Part shown: in pieces, positions 6,224 through 12,589 of the stretch
Layout: every line of letters begins with the position of its first letter
Numbering within the stretch: the first letter of the stretch is position 1
Assembly: GCA_002390025.1 (NCBI GenBank)
Contig: DGRU01000004.1
Location: 1-27,196 of the forward strand
Direction of reading: 5' to 3'
Source of the DNA: Lachnospiraceae bacterium UBA4380
Lineage (GTDB): Bacteria > Bacillota > Clostridia > Lachnospirales > Lachnospiraceae
Length of the DNA: 27,196 nucleotides
Notes under the pieces: generated by a model
Told to the model about the DNA's origin: nothing
Seen by the model: the letters and a program-made list of their open reading frames with translations, nothing else
Database searches by the model: none
Program-made: the position numbers and the translations under genes

Positions 6224-7318
6224 TCATGTCTGCGCAAGCAGTTTTTCTACCAGCTCGCGTTTTTCATACAGAACGCATCCTCCGTCATGGTCGTCGATCA
6301 GGATGCTGCCGTCCCTGAGAGCTGTGAAGAGGGGAGAATGCATGGCATCCCGCAGGGAGGTATTGCGCACATTGACATCCGAATAGGGTGAAAACGGACA
6401 GGGCTCTGCGCCACCGTGTGAATTGATGTGGAAGAAGCCTCTCCCCGCAGCCACACAGCCGCCAGAGCTCTTCTCATCTCCCGGGAAGGAGATGTAGACC
6501 ATTTCAGGGTGCTCTTCGCGAAGCCTTGCGATTTCTCCCCGCAGGTACTCGCGCTCATTGTCGCCGGGTGCCAGTTCTTTGCTGTCCTCTGTCACAGGCA
6601 CAAATTCGACGAAGATCACTGCCTTGCAGCCCCGGTCCGAAAGCTTTTTCAGGAAATCATCCGAGGAGACCTCCCTGATGTTCTGCGTGGTGACAGTTAC
6701 GGAAGCGCCGAAGATCAGACTGCGCCTGTGCAGCTCGTCCATGTTGGCGATCAGACGGTTATAGATCCCGGCTCCGCGGCGGGCATCGGTGATCTCCTTT
6801 TCCCCTTCGATGCTCATGATGGGTATGAGATTGCGGCACTTGTCAAAGAGCTCAAAATAGCTTTTGTCCATATAGGTGCCGTTGGTAAAGATGGGAAACA
6901 GGATCCCCGGCTTCTTTCCGGCGGCTTCGATGATTTCCCTGCGCAGCATGGGTTCACCGCCTGCAAGCAGGATAAAGCTGATGCCGAGATCATCCGCCTC
7001 ATCAAAGATCCTGAACCACTCAGGGCCGGTGAGCTGGCTGACAGGTTCTGCGTCCACTGTCTCATGGTTGCAGCGGGAATAGCAGCCTGCGCAGTGGAGA
7101 TTGCACTTGCTGGTGATACTGGCGATCAGGAAAGGGGGAATGTGCTCTCCGGCATCCTCCGCTGCCCTCCGCTTTTTTGACGCCTTTTTGCTGGCCGCAG
7201 CGAACTTTACCATAAAGGCGCTCTCTCTGGGGTCCTTGAAAGTTGCTTTCAGCGCATCGCTGACAACCCGCTCAACGCCTTTTGTCATATAAGATTGAAT
7301 ATCAAAAGTGTCTTTCAT
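6224..7318 (-). CDS. Radical SAM protein with SPASM-like C-terminus
   Basis: A 364-residue radical SAM enzyme. The [4Fe-4S]/SAM motif is CNLHCAGC (C72, C76, C79), followed by the GGEP motif (LLAGGEPML) and SIEG. Cysteines in GGCVAAGRG, AEPCPFSPY and GGCVLYE near the C-terminus resemble a reduced SPASM/twitch auxiliary cluster region. The substrate cannot be told: the family includes peptide- and cofactor-modifying enzymes. The N-terminal 60 residues are basic and helical. The ribosome site AAGGA lies 8 bases before the ATG. It is downstream of the Rrf2/nitroreductase pair on the same strand but separated by 166 bases of repeats, so it may be its own unit. It ends at a strong terminator. Confidence 0.87.
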   Translation of the reverse strand: MKDTFDIQSYMTKGVERVVSDALKATFKDPRESAFMVKFAAASKKASKKRRAAEDAGEHIPPFLIASITSKCNLHCAGCYSRCNHETVDAEPVSQLTGPEWFRIFDEADDLGISFILLAGGEPMLRREIIEAAGKKPGILFPIFTNGTYMDKSYFELFDKCRNLIPIMSIEGEKEITDARRGAGIYNRLIANMDELHRRSLIFGASVTVTTQNIREVSSDDFLKKLSDRGCKAVIFVEFVPVTEDSKELAPGDNEREYLRGEIARLREEHPEMVYISFPGDEKSSGGCVAAGRGFFHINSHGGAEPCPFSPYSDVNVRNTSLRDAMHSPLFTALRDGSILIDDHDGGCVLYEKRELVEKLLAQT

Positions 7319-7372
7319 TTCGTTTGTCCTTTTTTATTATAGGGCAGTCCGGGAATGGTACGGATGGGTCGC

Positions 7373-7470
7373 TGGGCGGGACACGAGGGACTGGGACACA
7401 GGGTGGGACACGAGGGACGGTTCCGGCTGTCCCATTCAATGTCCCATCCTGTGTCCCATCCTGTATCCCC
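7373..7470. repeat. GGGACAC-type hairpin repeat cluster
   Basis: GGGACAC appears three times as direct repeats (near 7379, 7393 and 7406), then a GGGACGGTTC core at 7414-7423, then several GTCCCAT/GTGTCCC words. The block 7393-7409 pairs with 7441-7457 over 17 bases with one G-T mismatch. It lies between the Rrf2 gene and the radical SAM gene, both on the minus strand. Confidence 0.8.
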
Positions 7471-7484
7471 GCCTGGCTGAGATT

Positions 7485-7913
7485 TCATCCTCTTTCTATC
7501 TCTGCCTTCATTTTGAGCATGCAGTCCAGGAGGGTCGTCTTCTTCAGTTCCTGCTCGGCTTTCTCTTCGATCTCCCGGAAGGTATCGGTCAGCACCGGGC
7601 GGATATGTCTGCCCACAATACACTCGTCATTGGGATTCTGGTGCAGGTCAAAAACATGGACCTGCTCTGTCTCCGCGATCGCCTGGTAGATCCTGTACAG
7701 GGTCAGGTCCCGGGGCTTCACGAGGAGCGTAAAGCCGCTGACTCCCTGCCGGCTTCCGATGATCCCCTGTTTTTTCAGGAGGCCGGTGATCCTGCGGATA
7801 TAGCTCGCATTGGTGCCGACGCTCTTTGCGATCCGGTCAGAGGTCAGCGGTTTTTCCGCCCCTGCGATCAGGATCAGGGTATGTATGGCAGAGGAAAACC
7901 GTGTGTCCATCAT
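7485..7913 (-). CDS. Rrf2 family transcriptional regulator
   Basis: A 142-residue Rrf2-type winged-helix regulator. The HTH spans about residues 23-58 (SDRIAKSVGTNASYIRRITG), followed by the wing GSRQGVSGFTL and the typical dimer helix with TLYRIYQAI. Only two cysteines are present (DECIVG and LLDCML), not the three spaced cysteines of IscR/NsrR cluster binders, so an iron-sulfur cluster is unlikely. Its start overlaps the nitroreductase stop as ATGA, so the two are co-translated. A known parallel is Bacillus subtilis HypR, an Rrf2 regulator of the nitroreductase HypO. By analogy this protein probably controls its own operon, perhaps through the dyad at 8858-8876. Confidence 0.88.
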   Translation of the reverse strand: MMDTRFSSAIHTLILIAGAEKPLTSDRIAKSVGTNASYIRRITGLLKKQGIIGSRQGVSGFTLLVKPRDLTLYRIYQAIAETEQVHVFDLHQNPNDECIVGRHIRPVLTDTFREIEEKAEQELKKTTLLDCMLKMKAEIERG

Positions 7914-8725
7914 TTAGTCCTTTCGTAAGAGATGATGTAATGTACATTTGCAGGAAGTTCGAGGCCGGGATCCGCTTCTGCAAAGTGTCCCTCATATCCG
8001 TCTTCCTGCATGGCCAGATCAAAATGGGCCAGGGCGATCCCCATATCCACCTTCTGGACATCCCCAAGAGGGCTGTCCTTCAGGGTTTTCTCTTCGTAGA
8101 AGTGAACAGTGTCCTCTGTTACAACCACACGCCAGGGCTGTTTGTTGGCGGCGGAAGGAGCCCATCTAACCATCTCCAGAGCGTCAGAAAAAATGCCTGC
8201 ATTTTCCTTTGACAGTCCGTTTCCAAAGGAGTCTTTGAAGAAGAGCTTCTCAAAGGGGATCCTTTCATCAGCCTTTACGCCCTTTCTCATCAGTCCCTCG
8301 CGGACGCTGCGCCTGGGGGCAGGGTATCCCACCGGGGTGGCGGCAGGCATGACTTCCTCCCCGCTCACTTCCATTGCCTTCTCAAAAGCGGGGCGGCTCA
8401 GGGTTCCGGCGAGAATGACGGTTCCGATTCCCAGAGACATTGCGTACAGGCACATGGCTTCAAAACTGTAACCATAGCCGATCTCGAAGTTTTTGCATTT
8501 GGAAAGTTTGGCGGCGATATAGTATTTCTCCCCGACGATCACCGGACTGGAGAGCTTGTGCTCTTTGGCCCGGATCAGGCGGAACTCCACCGGAATATCA
8601 AACGGATTCGATGCTGCCTGAATATACTGCTCCAGTGCAGCCTTGTCTTTTTGGCGAAGCCCTCTGCCGTCATAGGTTCTGACGCTTTTTCTTTTCTGCA
8701 TCATCTCTTTTGCGGAAAATGACAT
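7910..8725 (-). CDS. Nitroreductase family protein (fused TM1586-like type)
   Basis: A 271-residue FMN-dependent nitroreductase-fold protein, predicted to reduce nitro, quinone or related compounds with NAD(P)H. The N-terminal MQKRKSVRTYDGRGL is the usual FMN-phosphate-binding start. MVRWAPSAANKQPWRV is the second signature, and GIALAHFDLAMQEDGY is near the C-terminus. The layout, with a reduced N-terminal half and a fuller C-terminal half, recalls the single-chain TM1586-type nitroreductases. The start at 8725 was chosen because AAAGGAG lies 8 bases upstream. It overlaps the Rrf2 gene by 4 bases. A full promoter and a dyad lie about 150 bases upstream, giving a leader of roughly 145 bases. 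Confidence 0.88.
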   Translation of the reverse strand: MSFSAKEMMQKRKSVRTYDGRGLRQKDKAALEQYIQAASNPFDIPVEFRLIRAKEHKLSSPVIVGEKYYIAAKLSKCKNFEIGYGYSFEAMCLYAMSLGIGTVILAGTLSRPAFEKAMEVSGEEVMPAATPVGYPAPRRSVREGLMRKGVKADERIPFEKLFFKDSFGNGLSKENAGIFSDALEMVRWAPSAANKQPWRVVVTEDTVHFYEEKTLKDSPLGDVQKVDMGIALAHFDLAMQEDGYEGHFAEADPGLELPANVHYIISYERTK

Positions 8726-8857
8726 GGCACAACTCCTTTCCACAGTACTGCTTCTTCCCGCACTTTTTTTGAGTCCTGCCCTCCAAAAAACGGCGAAAAA
8801 AAACGATCGCAGGATGTTTGAGCCGTCTCACAGCAAAGACATCTTGCGCAGATATCT

Positions 8858-8876
8858 TGTATCAGTTTCAGATACA
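8858..8876. promoter_or_regulatory. Operator candidate at the nitroreductase promoter
   Basis: The dyad TGTATC-N7-GATACA begins at the last base of the -10 element and covers the predicted transcription start. A site in this place would block polymerase if bound. The co-encoded Rrf2 protein is the likely ligand; this is inference. Confidence 0.55.
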
Positions 8877-8904
8877 TCTTATTGGCCCTGGCATCATTTG
8901 TCAA
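8876..8904 (-). promoter_or_regulatory. Sigma-A promoter for the nitroreductase/Rrf2 operon
   Basis: On the minus strand: consensus -35 TTGACA, a 17-base spacer and -10 TAAGAT. It drives the nitroreductase gene and, through the ATGA overlap, the Rrf2 gene. Confidence 0.8.
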
Positions 8905-9020
8905 TATATGGATAATGTATTGTTCGTTTTTCCGGCCGCAGCAGACAATTTCTTTTAAAAAATTACTTTTTAAAAAATACTTTTTGATTTTTATTTTTTT
9001 TCGTTTTTATTTTTTCGATG

Positions 9021-9026
9021 TATAAT
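9021..9026 (+). promoter_or_regulatory. Possible -10 element for the DUF1848 gene
   Basis: TATAAT follows a very T-rich stretch (8945-9016). No convincing -35 is seen at 17 bases (TTTTCG). If used, the leader would be about 170 bases and would contain the short direct repeats at 9036-9180. Confidence 0.4.
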
Positions 9027-9035
9027 AAAAGCCCG

Positions 9036-9180
9036 ATTCACGAATTATCTTTCTTAGAATCTCAATTCACGGATTATAATATTGCTGATCCTGATTCACA
9101 GATTACATTACTTCTGTAAGATATGATCGATCTGTAAGATGTGATTGAGAATACATAGTCGAAGAATGACTGTAGTCGAA
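9036..9180. repeat. Nested short direct repeats in the DUF1848 leader
   Basis: ATTCACRRATTA occurs three times at 9036, 9065 and 9094, exactly 29 bases apart, with unlike sequence between. CTGTAAGAT then occurs at 9114 and 9132 (period 18), and TAGTCGAA at 9156 and 9173 (period 17). The 480-base gap between divergent genes (8726-9205) therefore holds the nitroreductase promoter, a T-rich tract and these repeats, with no gene. Confidence 0.75.
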
Positions 9181-9205
9181 ATATGTGCAGAAAAGGAGTT
9201 CACAG

Positions 9206-10132
9206 ATGATTTTACAGACCGGAAACCGAACCGATCTCCCTGCTTTTTATTCCCAATGGCTGGCAAACCGGATCCGGGAGGGGTATGTGATGGTCCGCAA
9301 TCCTTTTAATCCGGTCTCTGTGACCAGATACAGGATCGACCCGTCCGTCGTGGACCTGATCGTTTTCTGTACAAAGAATCCGGCACCCATGCTGGAACAT
9401 ATGGATCTGCTCAGGCCTTTCAGTCAGTACTGGTTTGTGACGATCACGCCCTACGGCAAAGATATTGAGCCGCACGTGCCGGATAAAGATCTGGTGATAG
9501 AGAGCTTTTGCCGGCTCTGCGGACACGTCGGCCCGGACTGCATGTGCTGGCGCTACGATCCGGTCTTCATCGACAGCAGCTGGACCGTGCAGCGCCATGT
9601 GGAAGCCTTTTCGGCCATGTGCAGGAAGCTGGAAGGATATACCCATACCTGTGTGATCAGCTATATTGACCTGTACGAAAAAGTACTCCGCAACTTTCCC
9701 GAAGTGCGGAGCGTGCCTTTTGATATTCAGATGGAGCTGACAAAAACCTTTGTGGAGATTGCGGCAAAGCACGATATGATCATCAAGCCCTGCGGCGAGG
9801 ACCCGAGGCTGGCGACCGTCGGGGCAGACTGTTCGGGCTGCATGACGCAGCAGACCTTTGAACAGGCAGTCGGGCAGAACCTGATCCTCCCGCCCAATCC
9901 CGGAAACCGCAAAGAGTGCGCCTGCTACATCACCAATGATATCGGCCAGTACAATACCTGCGGACATCTGTGCCGCTACTGCTACGCCAATGCCGACAGG
10001 GAGACGGTGCGCAGGAATATGCGCCTGCACGATCCTTCCTCCCCGCTCCTGATCGGTAAGCTCCGTCCCGAAGACAGGATCCACGAGGCAAAGCAGAAAA
10101 GCTGGATCGATATGCAGATGAGGCTTTTCTGA
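9206..10132 (+). CDS. DUF1848 family protein
   Basis: A 308-residue protein matching DUF1848: MILQTGNRTDLPAFYSQW, VMVRNPFNP, VFCTKNPAPM, ITPYGKDIEPHVP and WRYDPVF are the family's conserved blocks. The C-terminal part is cysteine-rich and includes CGHLCRYCYAN, a CxxxCxxC pattern like that of radical SAM enzymes but at the end of the chain, plus CSGC and CAC. An iron-sulfur protein is likely; the reaction is unknown. The start at 9206 was chosen over a GTG seven codons earlier because AAAAGGAG lies 7 bases upstream of the ATG. It is the only plus-strand gene in the left 14 kb and is convergent with the polymerase IV gene across the repeat block. Confidence 0.88.
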   Translation: MILQTGNRTDLPAFYSQWLANRIREGYVMVRNPFNPVSVTRYRIDPSVVDLIVFCTKNPAPMLEHMDLLRPFSQYWFVTITPYGKDIEPHVPDKDLVIESFCRLCGHVGPDCMCWRYDPVFIDSSWTVQRHVEAFSAMCRKLEGYTHTCVISYIDLYEKVLRNFPEVRSVPFDIQMELTKTFVEIAAKHDMIIKPCGEDPRLATVGADCSGCMTQQTFEQAVGQNLILPPNPGNRKECACYITNDIGQYNTCGHLCRYCYANADRETVRRNMRLHDPSSPLLIGKLRPEDRIHEAKQKSWIDMQMRLF

Positions 10133-10149
10133 ACAATCTGTAGGACAAC

Positions 10150-10319
10150 AGGTGGGACACTGGACTGGGACACTAGGGACGGTTCTCGCGATGAGTCACA
10201 GGGGACGGTTCTCTCGATGAGTCAATGGGGACGGTTCTTCCTTGACTCATTTTCCCCCGGAAAATGAGTCAGAGAGAACCGTCCCCTGTGACTCATCGGA
10301 ACCGTCCCCTGTGACTCAT
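10150..10319. repeat. Long hairpin block of GGGACGGTTC repeats, TGAGTCA type
   Basis: Five cores occur, at 10176, 10202 and 10228 (forward) and 10276 and 10299 (reverse). The 25 bases 10191-10215 are the perfect complement of 10272-10296. Inside, 10243-10255 pairs perfectly with 10259-10271 around a CCC loop. The outer words are GGGACAC (left end) and then TGAGTCA/TGACTCA. The last copy supplies the TGA stop codon of the polymerase IV gene. It fills the space between two convergent genes and could stop transcription from both sides. Confidence 0.9.
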
Positions 10320-11701
10320 TCTCCCTTTTTCACCGTCCCGGTGCCGAACCTGCCGTTGATCTGGTCCATCATGGCATTCAGTTTTTCCTGTCGCACTCTG
10401 GCAGCCCGGCGCTTCTCTTCCGCCTTCCTGCTCTGCTCTTCCGCCTGCCTGGACAGCTGCTGCTGACGTTTGATTTCCTCCCGGCGGGCGGCTTCCTGCT
10501 GCCTGGCCAGTTCTTCTTCCGCTTTTCGCCTGTTCTCCTCCTGCTCGTTTTGTTCAGCCCAGGCAAAGAGGTCCATCTGCTGCATCTGCTTGCCGGTAAG
10601 TCGGGAGACTCCCACTCCGATCAGCCTGATGGAGAGACCTCTGTCGAAAAGGCCTTCCGGTCCATTCAGAAGATGATCCGCCAGATGAAGGGCGGTTGTC
10701 TCGATTTCCTCCGCGCGGTCTGTCGTGCCGGAAAGTGTTGTCTGCCGGGAATATCTGTCGAAGTCAGAGGATTTGACCTGAAAGGTGACGGTCTGTCCCA
10801 CCAGGCCGGCTTTCTGCAGCCTTGCGGCCACCTTCTCGGACAGTCTGTGGATGACGGGAAGTCCCTCTGACTGGTAGTTGTCCCGGTCTATGTCTGCAGA
10901 CAGGGTCCGCTCATTGGAGACGCTCTTGGCCTGTTCCCGCTCAGGGGTCACCTTTGACCGGCTGATCCCCCTGGCGCTGTTGTGGATATGGAGGCCGCTC
11001 TTTTCTCCCAGGACCGTCTGCAGCAGTTCCAGGTCTGCTGCCGCGGCTTCTCCGATGGTATTGATGCCGACCAGCTGCAGCTTCTGGACGGTCTGTTTTC
11101 CGCACCCGTAGAGGTCATTGATGGGGAGCGGCCACATTTTGGCAGGGACTTCCTCCGGATACAGGGTGTGGGTCCGGTCCGGTTTCTGAAAGTCGCTGGC
11201 CATCTTTGCGAGCAGTTTATTGTTCGAGATTCCCACATTGACCGTAAAGCCAAGCTCTTCTCTGACTGTATTCCTGATCTGCCGGGCCAGCTGCAGAGCT
11301 CCTTCCCGGTCTTCAGGCGGGATCCGCTCTGTGAGGTCGAGAAAGGCCTCATCGATGGACATCTGCTGCAGGAGCGGTGTGTACCTGGCCAGGATTTCCA
11401 TCATGGCATGGGAATATTTTCGATAGGTCTCAAAATCCGACGGGACCAGGACCAGCTGGGGGCATTTCTTCAGGGCCTTGACAACCGGCTCGCCCGTCTG
11501 GACGCCGTATTTTTTTGCCGGAATGGATTTGGCCGTAATGACTCCGTGGCGGGTCTTGACGTCGCCGCCCACTGCGGAGGGGATGGTGCGCAGATCCACG
11601 GATCCGGGATCCTCTTCCAGGCGCTTTAAGGCAGACCAGGACAAAAATGCCGAATTCACATCCACATGAAAAATAACCCGTTCTTCCTGCTCCATCATCA
11701 T
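10316..11701 (-). CDS. dinB: DNA polymerase IV (Y family)
   Basis: A 461-residue Y-family polymerase for translesion synthesis. The palm metal ligands are in FHVDVNSAFLSW (D14) and SIDEAFLDLT (D117, E118). The thumb HhH segment is DLYGCGKQTVQKLQ, and the little-finger domain runs to about residue 370. A clamp-binding motif QMDLF (375-379) follows; in most DinB proteins this lies at or near the C-terminus. Here a further 80 residues follow, rich in Glu, Arg, Lys, Gln and Ala, and probably form a long charged helix. Three consecutive ATG codons start the frame; the third (11695) has the best spacing (7) from GGAG. It is 33 bases downstream of the DUF6198 gene, so probably co-transcribed. No LexA box was identified. 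Confidence 0.93.
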   Translation of the reverse strand: MMMEQEERVIFHVDVNSAFLSWSALKRLEEDPGSVDLRTIPSAVGGDVKTRHGVITAKSIPAKKYGVQTGEPVVKALKKCPQLVLVPSDFETYRKYSHAMMEILARYTPLLQQMSIDEAFLDLTERIPPEDREGALQLARQIRNTVREELGFTVNVGISNNKLLAKMASDFQKPDRTHTLYPEEVPAKMWPLPINDLYGCGKQTVQKLQLVGINTIGEAAAADLELLQTVLGEKSGLHIHNSARGISRSKVTPEREQAKSVSNERTLSADIDRDNYQSEGLPVIHRLSEKVAARLQKAGLVGQTVTFQVKSSDFDRYSRQTTLSGTTDRAEEIETTALHLADHLLNGPEGLFDRGLSIRLIGVGVSRLTGKQMQQMDLFAWAEQNEQEENRRKAEEELARQQEAARREEIKRQQQLSRQAEEQSRKAEEKRRAARVRQEKLNAMMDQINGRFGTGTVKKGE

Positions 11702-11734
11702 GCTCCCGGTTGAAACTAAATAGTGCGGCAGAAA

Positions 11735-12430
11735 TCAGTCCCGTTTTCCCAGAGGGATCAGATATGCGCCGAACATCCTGTTGAAAATTGCGATCACCCG
11801 CCCGGTTCCCAGCATTCCGGCCAGGGTTCCGATGCCGATTCCGATGATGTGATGGACACAGATCAGTGTCAACAGGCAGGTAAAGGCCACGCAGCAGACA
11901 TCCACGATGTTTTTCGTGAGACCCAGCTCCAGCCCGCTCCTGTCGGAAATTGCCTGTACGATCCCGTCTCCGGGGCTTGCCACCAGACGCATATCCAGTG
12001 TGAGCGCTGCGCCGACGCCGATCAGTACGATCGCCAGCACCAGGACCGCAATCCTGACCGGAAGTTGCTCCGGGACCGGGATCCATGCTGCATAGACGTT
12101 CAGCAGTCTCGTAAAGACAACGCTGAAAGGCAGCTGCAGGACATCTATGATCAGGGCCTTTCTTTTATCGGAGGGAGTCCTTTTGCCGGGCAGAAGGTGC
12201 AGCACGATCTCTACCGCTATGAAGAAGCAGTAAAGAAGGAAAGTCGCGTCACCCAGCTGTATTCCGCTGATCTCTGAAATGCTGAAGGCAACTGCTATGA
12301 TGGCCGAGGCGCCGAGCTTTGTTTTTGTGCTCAGAGTCAGGCCCAGCGCCAGTGTGCAGATGCCCAGAATATAGAAAAAAATACGTGCAATAACATTTTT
12401 CTGACCGTCAGCGGTCCTTGCTGTTTTCAT
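11735..12430 (-). CDS. DUF6198/YczE-YitT-like membrane protein
   Basis: A 231-residue integral membrane protein with about six hydrophobic helices (IFFYILGICTLALGLTL, ATFLLYCFFIAVEIVLHLL, IAVLVLAIVLIGVGAALTL, and others). Conserved-looking family phrases are TKTKLGASA near the N-terminus and VASPGDGIVQAI in the middle, as in YczE/DUF6198 proteins. The function is unknown; small-molecule transport or membrane integrity roles are only guesses. The ribosome site GAAAGG lies before the ATG. It is upstream of dinB with a gap of 33 bases, probably in one transcript. Two 21-base repeats lie just upstream. Confidence 0.8.
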   Translation of the reverse strand: MKTARTADGQKNVIARIFFYILGICTLALGLTLSTKTKLGASAIIAVAFSISEISGIQLGDATFLLYCFFIAVEIVLHLLPGKRTPSDKRKALIIDVLQLPFSVVFTRLLNVYAAWIPVPEQLPVRIAVLVLAIVLIGVGAALTLDMRLVASPGDGIVQAISDRSGLELGLTKNIVDVCCVAFTCLLTLICVHHIIGIGIGTLAGMLGTGRVIAIFNRMFGAYLIPLGKRD

Positions 12431-12441
12431 ATTTACCTTTC

Positions 12442-12483
12442 ATGTCGGGGCGCCCGTTCGCGATGTCGGAGCGCCCATCCGCG
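12442..12483. repeat. Two tandem copies of a 21-bp unit
   Basis: The units at 12442-12462 and 12463-12483 share 18 of 21 bases, beginning ATGTCGG(G/A)GCGCCC. They lie just upstream of the DUF6198 gene. A 7-bp-arm inverted repeat (CACTTAC/GTAAGTG) lies slightly further upstream. Confidence 0.75.
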
Positions 12484-12589
12484 GCGGCATCACTTACTGC
12501 GTAAGTGTATGAAGTGTTTACGCGAGTGCGAAAACGGTAAAGCATCATGCAATCCGCGCCGCTCCGGCAGCACAACCGCGGCTTCCTGT

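Noticed and set aside
7330..7345. TATAAT close to the radical SAM start as a promoter
   Set aside because: Transcription would begin inside or after the ribosome site, and no -35 is present.
8701..8904. 67-codon minus-strand frame upstream of the nitroreductase
   Set aside because: It starts inside the -35 element, covers the promoter and dyad, and has no ribosome site.
9036..9106. CRISPR-like pattern of 12-base repeats and 17-base spacers
   Set aside because: Repeat and spacer are both too short, there are only three copies and there are no cas genes.
9212..10084. Long antisense frame across the DUF1848 gene
   Set aside because: His/Arg/Asp-rich composition and no family; it is a codon-usage shadow of the real gene.
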